Assembly (NCBI RefSeq): GCF_001613345.1
Contig: NZ_BDCE01000043.1
Span: 1 to 49,789, forward strand
DNA from: Nocardia uniformis NBRC 13702
GTDB taxonomy: Bacteria; Actinomycetota; Actinomycetes; Mycobacteriales; Mycobacteriaceae
Reading direction: 5' to 3'
DNA: 49,789 nt
Of this stretch, positions 15,911 through 23,952 are shown piece after piece. A program made the position numbers and the translations under genes. The notes under the pieces are model-generated. The model saw only the letters and a list, made by a program, of their open reading frames with translations. It was not told the origin of the DNA and did not search any database. Each line of letters opens with the position of its first letter. Position 1 is the stretch's first letter.

Positions 15911-17182
15911 CTACTCGTAGCGGACCTGCCAGTGTTTGATGCCATTGATCCAGCCCGAGCGGAGTCGCTGTGGTTCGGCGATCTGGGTCAGGTTCGGCAT
16001 GGCATCGGCAATGGCGTTGAACATCAGGTCGATTTCCAGGCGCGCCAGATTCGCGCCGACACAGAAGTGCGCGCCGGTGCCACCGAAGGCCAGATGCGGA
16101 TTGGGGTCGCGCAGCACATCGAAGGTAAAGGGGTCCGCGAAGGCGTCCTCGTCGAAATTGGCCGAGCCGTAGAACAATCCGACACGTTGCCCCTCACGGA
16201 TAAGTTGCCCGCCGAGTTCGGTGTCGGTGGTCGCCGTGCGCTGAAAGGCCGTGACGGGCGTCGCCCAGCGCACAATCTCATCCGGTCCGGTACGTGGGCG
16301 CTGCTGCTTGTACAACTCCCACTGGTCGGGATTGTCGACGAAGGCCTTCATACCGTGCGTGATGGCATTGCGGGTGGTCTCATTACCCGCCACGGCGAGG
16401 AGGATGACGAAGAAGCCGAATTCGTCGGAGCCGAGGGCCTCGCCGTCCAGGTCGGCGTTCACCAACTGGGTAACGATATCGTCCACCGGATTGGCGCGGC
16501 GCTGCTCGGCCATATTCCAGGCGTACCCGAGAATCTCCACCGACGCGTTGGTCGAGGCATCGGTGGTGGTGGCGTCGCCGTATTCGGGGTCGTCATAGTT
16601 GAGCATCTGATTGGACCAGTCGAAGAGTTTGCGCCGATCCTCCTGCGGCACACCGATGAGTTCGGCGATGGCCTGCAGCGGTAGCTCACACGCCACCTGT
16701 TCGACGAAATCGCCGCCGCCCTCCCGCTTGGCCGCGTGCACGATCCGCTCGGCCCGCTCGGTCAGCGCCGCACGTAACCCCTCTACGGCGCGTGGACTGA
16801 ATCCCTTCGAGATGATGCGGCGGATCTTGGTGTGCTTGGGCGGGTCCATATTCACCAGCAGTGCGCCGGTGAGTTCGATCTGGTCGACGGTCACCTGACC
16901 GGGCAGCCGGATGATCGCGCCCTTGCGCTGCGCGGAGAACAGCTCGGGCTTACGTGAAATCTCCTTGATGTCCTCGTGTTTGGTGACAGCCCAGTATCCG
17001 CCGTCACGAAATCCGCCGGAGGCCTCATCGGTCTGCGCGTTCCACCACACGGGTGCGGTACGGCGCAGTTGCGCGAATTCCTGGACGGGATTGCGGGTTT
17101 CCCACAGGGCCGGGTCGGTGAGATCGAATCCGATGGGCAGTGGCGGCGCTGACACAGCATCCTCCTGGTAGGTCGACGTCAT
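15911..17182 (-). CDS. cyp125: CYP125-type cytochrome P450, steroid C26/27-monooxygenase-like
   Basis: From the ATG at 17182 the protein has 423 residues. It shows the I-helix AVAGNETTRN, the ExxR-region motif DEIVRWATPVTAFQRTA and the heme loop FGGTGAHFCVG with the Cys ligand at residue 374. Stretches such as DFVEQVACELPLQAIA and RLRSGWINGIKHWQV match what I remember of M. tuberculosis CYP125A1, which hydroxylates the terminal side-chain carbon of cholesterol. A start at 17212 would overlap the cyp51 stop by 4 bases (ATGA) and add 10 residues. Length relative to CYP125A1 favours 17182, coupling favours 17212. A paralogue of the main cholesterol enzyme or a different sterol substrate is possible, since no other cholesterol-degradation genes adjoin. 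Confidence 0.92.
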   Translation of the reverse strand: MTSTYQEDAVSAPPLPIGFDLTDPALWETRNPVQEFAQLRRTAPVWWNAQTDEASGGFRDGGYWAVTKHEDIKEISRKPELFSAQRKGAIIRLPGQVTVDQIELTGALLVNMDPPKHTKIRRIISKGFSPRAVEGLRAALTERAERIVHAAKREGGGDFVEQVACELPLQAIAELIGVPQEDRRKLFDWSNQMLNYDDPEYGDATTTDASTNASVEILGYAWNMAEQRRANPVDDIVTQLVNADLDGEALGSDEFGFFVILLAVAGNETTRNAITHGMKAFVDNPDQWELYKQQRPRTGPDEIVRWATPVTAFQRTATTDTELGGQLIREGQRVGLFYGSANFDEDAFADPFTFDVLRDPNPHLAFGGTGAHFCVGANLARLEIDLMFNAIADAMPNLTQIAEPQRLRSGWINGIKHWQVRYE

Positions 17183-17208
17183 TGTTGACCGTGAGTGGGC
17201 GCGACGAG

Positions 17209-18561
17209 TCATCGCCGCCGACGGCGATAGCGGACACGGCACGGCTGCTGCAACTGCACCACCATCTTGGAGTGGTCGTTGCGATAGGAATCCGACGGCT
17301 GGTCCATCTCGAATTCGTAGTCGCGCAAAAGAATCGAGAAGATCGCCTTCAGCTGCATGAGCGCGAAGGCCGCACCTACGCAGCGGTGGCGGCCCGCGCC
17401 GAACGGAATCCAGGTCCACCGATTGACCAGGTCCTCCTGCCGCGGATCGAGATAGCGGCCCGGATCGAAGGCGTCGGGATTCGGGAAGTCCTCCGGAATC
17501 CGGTTCGACACGGCCGGAGTCGCGGCCACCATGTCACCCTCGGCGATCTGGTGACCGCATACCTCGAACTCGCCACGCGCGATACGCATGAGGATGATGA
17601 GCGGCGGATGCAGGCGCAGAGCTTCCTTCAGCGCCGCCTCCAGATTCGGAATCTGCCGCAGCGCATTGTGACTGACCTCCGAGCCGTCGGCATAGAGCTC
17701 ATCGAGTTCGGCGACGACGGCACTCATCAGTTCGGGATGGCGCAGCAGTTCGATAGTCGTCCAAGCGGCGGTGCCGGAGGTGGTGTGGTGCCCCGCGAAC
17801 ATCATCGAGATGAAGATTCCGGTGATCTCACTGGCCGAGAATCGTGAAACCCCCTGCTCATCCTTGACCGAGATCAGGACGTCGAGCATATCGCGATCGT
17901 CCTTGCCCACAGGCGGATTCGCCGCGCGCTCATCCATGATCGCCTGCACCAGCTCGACCAGTTGCACGCGCGCCTCATCGCGGAGGCGGAAGCTCTCGAT
18001 CGGGGCGTAGGGGTCGACATAGGCCAGTGCGTCGGTGCCCTGTTCGAGCTGGTGGTACAGCTGCGCGAAACGGCCGTCGAGCTGGTTGCGGAATTTGACG
18101 CCGATCAGGCAGGCCGAGGAGGTGTAGATGGTGAGCTCGGCGAAGAAGTCGAGCAGATCGATCTCTCCCTCATCGCCCCATCGGGCGAGCATCTGCTCGA
18201 CCTCACGGGCGATGGTGCCCGCGTGACCGCGCATGTGCTCCGCACGTAAAGCCTGGTTGTGCAGCATCTCCTTGCGACGTTCCGGTGGGGCGTCGAAGAC
18301 CACGCCTTCACCGAAGATCGGCTTCATGAACGGATAGGCCGCGGCCTGATCGAGGTCGTCGTCGCCGGCGCGGAAGAAGAATTCGTTCGCTTCGGCGCCC
18401 GACAGCAGAATCACATCGCGCCCGGCGAGCTCGAAGGCCCCGACATCACCGCATTCGGCGCGGACCCGGCCCATCAGCGCGATCGGATCGGTGCGGAATT
18501 CCTCGAGATGCCCGTGCTCGCCTCCGCCCCCGGACACTCGCTGCGGCTTGACCAGTGTCAT
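17209..18561 (-). CDS. cyp51: CYP51 sterol 14-alpha-demethylase
   Basis: The 450-residue P450 matches the recalled M. tuberculosis CYP51 over most of its length: GHLEEFRTDPI, ANEFFFRAGDDDLDQA, FGEGVVFDAPPERRKEMLHN, SMMFAGHHTTSGTA and heme loop FGAGRHRCVG with Cys394, the same number as in the mycobacterial enzyme. CYP51 removes the 14-alpha-methyl group of lanosterol-type sterols and is the azole target. Its role in sterol-poor actinomycetes is unresolved. AAGGAC lies 7 bases before the ATG. No ferredoxin gene follows, unlike the mycobacterial locus. The upstream operator is shared with tetR, so repression by that TetR is likely. Confidence 0.96.
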   Translation of the reverse strand: MTLVKPQRVSGGGGEHGHLEEFRTDPIALMGRVRAECGDVGAFELAGRDVILLSGAEANEFFFRAGDDDLDQAAAYPFMKPIFGEGVVFDAPPERRKEMLHNQALRAEHMRGHAGTIAREVEQMLARWGDEGEIDLLDFFAELTIYTSSACLIGVKFRNQLDGRFAQLYHQLEQGTDALAYVDPYAPIESFRLRDEARVQLVELVQAIMDERAANPPVGKDDRDMLDVLISVKDEQGVSRFSASEITGIFISMMFAGHHTTSGTAAWTTIELLRHPELMSAVVAELDELYADGSEVSHNALRQIPNLEAALKEALRLHPPLIILMRIARGEFEVCGHQIAEGDMVAATPAVSNRIPEDFPNPDAFDPGRYLDPRQEDLVNRWTWIPFGAGRHRCVGAAFALMQLKAIFSILLRDYEFEMDQPSDSYRNDHSKMVVQLQQPCRVRYRRRRR

Positions 18562-18599
18562 TGGAAGTCCTTCCCGGATCAGCTGCCCAGACAAGATAT

Positions 18600-18626
18600 G
18601 GACATGTGTCCGGACACTACTACCGA
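18600..18626 (-). promoter_or_regulatory. TetR operator/promoter candidate before cyp51
   Basis: GGACATGTGTCCG followed by ACTACTACCGA matches 14325-14351 at 24 of 27 bases in the same orientation. It overlaps a perfect 12-bp palindrome GTGTCCGGACAC (18606-18617). It ends 38 bases before the cyp51 ATG. Confidence 0.7.
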
Positions 18627-18722
18627 TAGGTGGCTAGGACAAGGGTCGGGATGGAAAACCCATGCGGCAGCGACCGATCCCAGGACAGGATCCTCTTTGG
18701 TGGCACCGTCGGCGCCTCGGCG

Positions 18723-19709
18723 TCAGAGTCGCGTCGAGTCCAGCGCGATCTTGGCGTTGCGGCCGGGGCGCTCGCTGGCGGCGGCGGCTTCGGCGGCGGC
18801 TTCCAACGGGAATGCCGTTTCTACATCGAGTCGCAGCACGCCTCGGGCAGCGAGTTCGACGAGTTCGGCGATCAGGCGGTGGCGGTCGCCAGCCCCGATC
18901 TCCTCGGCTCGCTTGGAGCCCCAGAACCCCTTCACAACAGCCTGTTTGAAGATCATCTTGCCTGGATCGATCAGCAGCGGCTGACCGGACAGGGCACCGA
19001 AGGAAATCAGTTCACCACGCGGACCGAGTAGCGCGAGCAAGTCATTTGCGGTGCGGCCACCAACCTGGTCCACGGCGCGGGCGATGGGAACACCCTGGGT
19101 GGAGGCGGCGGCCTGTTCGAGCCAGTCGGGGGATTCGGTGTCGATGACCGGATCGAATCCCAAGTCCTGCAATGCTTTCTGCGAATCCGGGCTGCGGACC
19201 AGATTCAGCACATTGATCCCGCGGTCCCGCGCGAGGACGTTCAGCAGTCGGCCCACCGCGCCGTTGGCGGCATTGACGGCAATCCAGTCACCGGACGACA
19301 CCCGCAAGTCTTCCAGCAGCATGAGGGCGCTGAGTGGCATGGCGAGCAACTGGCTCGCGGTGGCATCGGACACCGTGTCGGGAACCGGGACGACCGCGGC
19401 GGCGGGAGCCAGGAAGTATTCGGCCCACGCTCCCTGAATGCCCGAAACCGTTACACGCTGGCCGGTTTCCAGGCCGGTGACCTCGGATCCGACGGCATCG
19501 ACGCGGCCGACGGCTTCGGTGCCGGGGACGGCGGGCAGCGGCGGCCGATAGCCGTATACGCCGCGAATGATGGCGAGATCGTGATTGTGAATCGGTGCGA
19601 GGATCAGTTGGAGCCGCACCTCGGTCGGACCGGGCGCGGGAAGCGGTCGGTCGGCCGTGGCCAGGACCTCGGTCGGCTCGCCGAACTGCTGGATAACTAC
19701 TGCACGCAT
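18723..19709 (-). CDS. Zinc-independent MDR-family NADPH oxidoreductase, quinone/enoyl reductase-like
   Basis: The 328-residue protein is a medium-chain dehydrogenase/reductase without the zinc-ligand residues. It has GxGYRPPLPAVPGTEAVGRV near the N-terminus and a nucleotide-binding AANGAVGRLLNVLARDRGINVLNLVR. The latter looks like enoyl-thioester reductases (ETR/MECR) and quinone reductases. GAAGGAG lies 7 bases before the ATG. It follows ohr by 13 bases and so is probably the third gene of the ohrR-ohr operon. A role in handling reactive carbonyls or quinones produced by peroxides is an inference from this linkage. Confidence 0.85.
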   Translation of the reverse strand: MRAVVIQQFGEPTEVLATADRPLPAPGPTEVRLQLILAPIHNHDLAIIRGVYGYRPPLPAVPGTEAVGRVDAVGSEVTGLETGQRVTVSGIQGAWAEYFLAPAAAVVPVPDTVSDATASQLLAMPLSALMLLEDLRVSSGDWIAVNAANGAVGRLLNVLARDRGINVLNLVRSPDSQKALQDLGFDPVIDTESPDWLEQAAASTQGVPIARAVDQVGGRTANDLLALLGPRGELISFGALSGQPLLIDPGKMIFKQAVVKGFWGSKRAEEIGAGDRHRLIAELVELAARGVLRLDVETAFPLEAAAEAAAASERPGRNAKIALDSTRL

Positions 19710-19722
19710 ATTCCGCTCCTTC

Positions 19723-20145
19723 TCAGTCTTCGGCCACAAGGACGTGGACGTCGATATTGCCGCGCACCGCATTGGAGTACGGGCACACCTGGTGCGCCGC
19801 GTCCGCGAGGGTCCGGGCTTCGTCGCGCGACAGGTGCGGCAGTGACACCTCGAGCGTCACGGCGAGTGCGAACCCTCCGGCGTCATTGGAGCCGATGCCG
19901 ACCTTCGCGCCGACCGCCGAATCGGCGATATTCGCCCTGGCCTGAGTACCGACCCGGCGCAGCGCCGAGTGGAAGCAGGCCGCGTATCCGGCGGCGAACA
20001 GCTGTTCCGGATTGGTGCCCTCACCACTGCCGCCCAACTCCTTCGGAGTGGACAGGGGCACAGCGACCTTGCCGTCGGTGGTGCGGCTGTGACCGTTGCG
20101 GCCGTCGCCGGTCGCCATCGCCTCGGCGGTGTACAGGATGTTCAT
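19723..20145 (-). CDS. ohr: Organic hydroperoxide resistance protein Ohr (OsmC family)
   Basis: The 140-residue protein has the Ohr active-site pair Cys57 (AACFHSAL) and Cys121 (VCPYSNAVRGN) and the family start (ILYTAEAMATGDGRNGHSRTTDG). Ohr is a thiol peroxidase that reduces organic and fatty acid hydroperoxides in the cytoplasm. Its length is normal. It starts one base after the ohrR stop codon, so the two are co-transcribed and probably co-regulated by OhrR. Confidence 0.97.
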   Translation of the reverse strand: MNILYTAEAMATGDGRNGHSRTTDGKVAVPLSTPKELGGSGEGTNPEQLFAAGYAACFHSALRRVGTQARANIADSAVGAKVGIGSNDAGGFALAVTLEVSLPHLSRDEARTLADAAHQVCPYSNAVRGNIDVHVLVAED

Positions 20146-20146
20146 C

Positions 20147-20590
20147 TCAGCTCTCTTTCGCGTTGTTCAGTGCCCGCGTGACGCGGCGCAGTGTTTCGCG
20201 CAGCGCCACCAGCTCTTCCACCGACAGTCCGGTGGCTTCGGCCATCTGCGCCGGGATATCGCGTGCGCTGCCGTACAGCCCGCGCCCACGCTCGGTCAGA
20301 CTGATCTCGACCCGCCGCTCATCCGCGACCGAACGACGACGCTCGACCAGTCCGGCCGTGGCGAGCCGCTTGAGCAGTGGAGACAGCGTCCCGGAATCGA
20401 GCGCGAGTTCCGCGCACAGATCACCGACGGTGCGATCGTCGCGCTCCCACAGCGCCAACATCACCAGGTATTGCGGATAGGTGAGACCCAACGCCTCGAG
20501 CTTCGGCCGGTAGGCGGCGGTAATCGCCCGCATCGCCTCGTAGAGCGGGAAGCACACCTGCTGCTCGAGCGCCATCGAATCATCGGCCAT
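20147..20590 (-). CDS. ohrR: OhrR, MarR-family organic peroxide sensor-repressor
   Basis: From the ATG at 20590 the protein has 147 residues. The redox-sensing N-terminal Cys is at position 13 (LEQQVCFPLY) and the winged helix covers about 45-110 (LALDSGTLSPLLKRLATAGLVERRRS). OhrR represses ohr until organic peroxides oxidise that Cys. A 60-base in-frame extension to 20650 would cross the operator palindrome at 20609-20632, so it is rejected. No strong ribosome binding site is visible. Confidence 0.95.
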   Translation of the reverse strand: MADDSMALEQQVCFPLYEAMRAITAAYRPKLEALGLTYPQYLVMLALWERDDRTVGDLCAELALDSGTLSPLLKRLATAGLVERRRSVADERRVEISLTERGRGLYGSARDIPAQMAEATGLSVEELVALRETLRRVTRALNNAKES

Positions 20591-20608
20591 ACCGAAACAG
20601 TAGACAGC

Positions 20609-20632
20609 AATTTGGTTGTGCACAACATAATT
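20609..20632 (-). promoter_or_regulatory. OhrR-box candidate
   Basis: AATT, two mismatched bases, the perfect 12-bp palindrome GTTGTGCACAAC (20615-20626), two mismatched bases, then AATT form a symmetric 24-bp site 18 bases before ohrR. Its AT-rich arms and position fit a MarR/OhrR operator controlling the operon. Confidence 0.75.
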
Positions 20633-20709
20633 GCCCGTGTTACATATCACGTAGCCCTTGTCGAGCCAACGAGGTCATGGCGCGTGGCCGGTACTCGCGG
20701 ATACCTTCG

Positions 20710-21567
20710 TCAGCGGGCGACCCTGCGGACGAGAGCCGCGTAGCCGGAGCCGAACAGTGCGGTGTGGACGAGCGCGAGATGGAGTTGGTGCAGTCCCACC
20801 CGCTCTTCCCAGCCGTCCGACAGGGGATGGACTTCCCGATACGCCCCGAATATATGGTCCAGGTGCGGTGTCCCGCCGAACAGGCGCAGCGTGGCCAGAT
20901 CTGTCTCACGGTGACCTCCGTGCGCGGCGGGATCCACCAGCCAGACCTGGTTGCGGCCCCAGAGCACGTTCCCCGGGTGTAGATCCCCGTGTATCCGCGC
21001 AGGGGGTTCGACTGGCACCTCGCTACGGTCGAGCGCCGACTCCACCTGCGCGACATCGGAATCGGTGATCGCGCCCGCATCCCGGGACAGCCGCAGATAC
21101 GGTTCGACGCGGCGGCGTCGATACCATTCGAGCCACGAAACGTCCGCCGCCAAGGTGTTGTCCAGCGGTTGGGTGCCGATGTATCCGGGCCAGTCCGCGC
21201 CGAATCCGGCACATGGTGCGCGATGCATGACCGCGAGCCGCCGCCCGAAATCCGCTGCCGCGGCGGCGGTCGGCGCGCCATGGTTGATCCACTCCAGCAC
21301 AAGGACCCGCGCGTCCACCACGAACACCTCGGGCAGCGGCGGACCACCGGGGACGGTCAGCCATCGCAGTCCAGCGGCCTCGGCCGCGAAGAAACCGGCC
21401 GGCGGGGTGCCGGGAAAACGTTTCGCGAACAGGTCGCTGCCGTCGTCGAGCGTCAATCGCTCGGCGGTACAGATATCGCCGCCGACCACCGGGGTCACCC
21501 GAATCCGCTGATGCTCGAGGAATATCCCCACCAGATGCGGATTGGCGCGCAGCCACTCGAGATCCAT
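20710..21567 (-). CDS. Fructosamine kinase-family (aminoglycoside-phosphotransferase-like) kinase
   Basis: The 285-residue protein has the small-molecule kinase pattern of the fructosamine-3-kinase family: FAAEAAGLRWL, the catalytic loop RIHGDLHPGNVLW, and the metal-binding Asp in VWLVDPAAHGGHRETDLA. Members phosphorylate glycated amines, or ketosamines in bacteria, and start repair of glycation. Exact bacterial substrates are often unknown. The ATG at 21567 (MDLEWLRAN) suits the family better than the upstream start at 21630, which adds a basic tail. It is the only leftward gene between ohrR and the rightward genes from 21789. Confidence 0.88.
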   Translation of the reverse strand: MDLEWLRANPHLVGIFLEHQRIRVTPVVGGDICTAERLTLDDGSDLFAKRFPGTPPAGFFAAEAAGLRWLTVPGGPPLPEVFVVDARVLVLEWINHGAPTAAAAADFGRRLAVMHRAPCAGFGADWPGYIGTQPLDNTLAADVSWLEWYRRRRVEPYLRLSRDAGAITDSDVAQVESALDRSEVPVEPPARIHGDLHPGNVLWGRNQVWLVDPAAHGGHRETDLATLRLFGGTPHLDHIFGAYREVHPLSDGWEERVGLHQLHLALVHTALFGSGYAALVRRVAR

Positions 21568-21788
21568 TCGCCCGACCCTAGCCCAGGGTGGTCGCCACCT
21601 CGAGCGGATTCGCCCCTTGCTCGTGGCCACTCTCGCCGAGACTTACCGGTGCGCCATCGAATGCCGGCATAGACAACGCGGATTCGGGTCCGTTAGTGTC
21701 CGGCTCGGCCCCTGTCCACTGTCACATTGCTCCCCCGCCTGGCCGGGGTGGGGACGACAGCGGCCGCGATTCGGAACGGAGAACCACC

Positions 21789-22094
21789 ATGCCGTCCAAC
21801 GACCCTTTCCTCGTTCCCTCCTATGACCTTCACGTTCGTGTGGGCGGTCCGGGCTCTGCGGAGACCGTGACGGTCACCGTCGCCGATCATCACCCGCTGC
21901 CCATTCCGACGATCGGACACCACATCGAGTCCGATTGGGACGGAACCGTTTTCGTGGTCACCGACGTTACGCATTCCTTCGGGGCGCGTCATCGGGTTCG
22001 GGTGTATGTCGAACCGGTCGGTGATTTGCCGTGCGACATCGCGGAGCTACCCGACTGGTTGCAACACGCGACCCACATTCACCCGCCGAGCTGA
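21789..22094 (+). CDS. Hypothetical protein, 101 residues
   Basis: From the ATG at 21789, with GGAG 8 bases upstream, a 101-residue soluble protein is encoded. It looks beta-rich (ETVTVTVADHHPLP, DGTVFVVTDVTHSF, HRVRVYVEPVG) and ends DWLQHATHIHPPS. I recognise no family. An in-frame extension to 21588 exists but lacks a good start. It may be a small nocardial protein of unknown role. Confidence 0.6.
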   Translation: MPSNDPFLVPSYDLHVRVGGPGSAETVTVTVADHHPLPIPTIGHHIESDWDGTVFVVTDVTHSFGARHRVRVYVEPVGDLPCDIAELPDWLQHATHIHPPS

Positions 22095-22120
22095 GTGGTT
22101 TTCCCAGTTCCTTCCGAACG

Positions 22121-22147
22121 CGCCCGAGACGCCCGAGACGCCCGAGC
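22121..22147 (+). repeat. Three tandem copies of a 9-bp unit
   Basis: CGCCCGAGA occurs at 22121 and 22130, and CGCCCGAGC at 22139. They lie in the noncoding gap between two small genes, 58 bases before the membrane protein start. No role is evident. Confidence 0.85.
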
Positions 22148-22204
22148 ATGGACTCGAGTGTCTCGTCGATGGAGTGCCGCGCCGGGCCGGGCTGTACTTT
22201 CCTT

Positions 22205-22813
22205 ATGCCCCACCCCAATCCTGGCGGCACGCCCACCGTAGGTGCCGTCCTCGACAACCGCCCCTCCTACCTGAGTTTCGGCGTCGCCTGGTTACTCGGA
22301 TACGGCGCGTTCGCCGTGTCCCACGGCGACGATCCCGGTCTGCCGATGCCGTCCGCCGTCCCGGCGGTCCTCCTCGGCGGGGGATTGCTGACAGCCCTGA
22401 TCATTACCGGCGTGGTCATCGCCCGAGCGCAGCGCGGCGTCCGCGGTCGCGAGGCGGTCGTCGGCAAGTTGCTGGCTGTCTCGTGGCTGGTCGGCTTCGG
22501 CGCACTGACCCTCCTCATCACCGCACTGAGTACGGCGCTGAACGAGGAGCAGGTACAGACGCTGCTGTGGCCGACCGGATCCGGCCTTATCATCGGAATG
22601 ATCTATCTCGCGGGCGGAGCCGCCCTTCATGATGTCCTGCAATACACGCTCGGCACCTGGCTTGCCGTGATGTCTTCGGCCGCCCTGTTCCTCGAGGGAG
22701 CGAATATGTACTGGGCTCTGGCCCTGACCGGTGGCGGCGCCTATCTCGTTGCCGCGGCCCTGGAGTCGCGCCGATGCGGTCCACTGAGTGCCGCTGTGAA
22801 CGCAGCTCCCTAG
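22205..22813 (+). CDS. Multi-pass membrane protein of unknown function
   Basis: The 202-residue protein has about six hydrophobic segments: YLSFGVAWLLGYGAFAV, VLLGGGLLTALIITGVVIA, LLAVSWLVGFGALTLLITAL, LIIGMIYLAGGAAL, LGTWLAVMSSAALFL and YWALALTGGGAYLVAA. A short polar stretch MPHPNPGGTPTVG precedes the first one. This resembles uncharacterised actinobacterial integral membrane proteins. The start is uncertain. Upstream in-frame Met codons at 22148 and 22169 would add up to 19 residues including two Cys. Confidence 0.7.
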   Translation: MPHPNPGGTPTVGAVLDNRPSYLSFGVAWLLGYGAFAVSHGDDPGLPMPSAVPAVLLGGGLLTALIITGVVIARAQRGVRGREAVVGKLLAVSWLVGFGALTLLITALSTALNEEQVQTLLWPTGSGLIIGMIYLAGGAALHDVLQYTLGTWLAVMSSAALFLEGANMYWALALTGGGAYLVAAALESRRCGPLSAAVNAAP

Positions 22814-22923
22814 CGTTTACGACCGCCCCCGACGATGCGCTGGCGCGCGGGTACCGGCCCGCGAACCGCTGGCCTCGACACTGGATGCGCCCCGGCTGGA
22901 CCATTCGAGGATGATGCTCAACC

Positions 22924-23793
22924 ATGAATGAATCCGTGTTGCAGTGGGGGCGGCGAGGCCGCTACCTATCGGTCGGCCCCCACCAGATCTTCGTGGTGGA
23001 AATGGGCGCCTCCGGCCCGCCACCGCTGGTTGTCGTGCACGGTTTTCCCGGCTCGTCGCATGATTTCGCCGCGGTGGCGCAACAGCTTTCGCACCAACGA
23101 CCGGTGGTGCTGCTGGACCTGCTCGGCTTCGGATTCTCCGATAAGCCTCGCACCGCACGCTATTCCCTCTTCGAGCAGGCCGACCTGGTCGAAGCGGTGC
23201 TGTCGCAGCTGGGTATCGACCGGTGCGCGGTGCTGGCCCACGATATGGGCGACACCGTTGTCGCCGAACTGCTGTACCGGCACAACACCGGCGAGCTCGG
23301 CTTCACGCCGGAGCAGGTGATCCTGACGAATGGCTCGATCTTCATCGACCTCGCGCAGCTGACCCTCGGCCAGCGCGCCATGCTGCGGCTGCCCGCCGCG
23401 GCATTGCCGTTCCCACTACCCGCCCGCATCCTGTCGCGGGCACTGGAGCAGAGCTTCACCCCCGCCGCTCCCCCGCCGCCGGATGCGATCGAGTCCCTCA
23501 TCGAGCTGATCCAGCTGCGCGGCGGCGCCTGCCTGCTGCCGCGCCAGAACCGGTACATCCTGGAACGCCGAGAGCACCAATCCCGTTGGACCGCAGGGCT
23601 AGTCGACTACACGGGCCCACTGCTGCTGGTCTGGGGCGCTCATGATCCGATCGCGATCACCGCCATGCCTGAACGGCTGCAACAGTTGCGGCCGAAGACC
23701 CGAGTGGTCATTCTCGCCGACATCGGTCACTGGCCATCACTCGAGGCACCACAGGTATTGGCCGACCACATCTCGGAGCACCTGCACCCCTAG
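22924..23793 (+). CDS. Alpha/beta hydrolase with Asp nucleophile, epoxide hydrolase/haloalkane dehalogenase-like
   Basis: The 289-residue protein has the oxyanion region HGFPGSS, an Asp nucleophile (AHDMGDTV, Asp107), LLLVWGAHDPI with the acid, and a C-terminal His in ADIGHWPSLEAP. Use of Asp instead of Ser points to epoxide hydrolases and haloalkane dehalogenases, which form covalent alkyl-enzyme esters. The cap region between about 135 and 220 decides the substrate and is not informative by eye. The gene is isolated and ends in front of a strong hairpin at 23913. Confidence 0.85.
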   Translation: MNESVLQWGRRGRYLSVGPHQIFVVEMGASGPPPLVVVHGFPGSSHDFAAVAQQLSHQRPVVLLDLLGFGFSDKPRTARYSLFEQADLVEAVLSQLGIDRCAVLAHDMGDTVVAELLYRHNTGELGFTPEQVILTNGSIFIDLAQLTLGQRAMLRLPAAALPFPLPARILSRALEQSFTPAAPPPPDAIESLIELIQLRGGACLLPRQNRYILERREHQSRWTAGLVDYTGPLLLVWGAHDPIAITAMPERLQQLRPKTRVVILADIGHWPSLEAPQVLADHISEHLHP

Positions 23794-23912
23794 GGAATTC
23801 CGCAGGCATTCCCGCAACGCGCTCGGACGGCCCAGGTGGGGTGGACCGCAGATTCGCGATCGATATCTCCCGGCGGTGGAACAGGGCGGCCGGTTAGGGA
23901 AATCAACGACAT

Positions 23913-23948
23913 CGGGAGCCCAAACCGCCTGGACGGGTTGGGCTCCCG
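23913..23948. terminator. Strong bidirectional terminator hairpin
   Basis: CGGGAGCCCAA pairs perfectly with TTGGGCTCCCG. With one mismatch the stem reaches 14 bp around an 8-base loop. It sits between the convergent hydrolase (ending 23793) and the MHYT protein (ending 23953). Confidence 0.8.
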
Positions 23949-23952
23949 CGTA

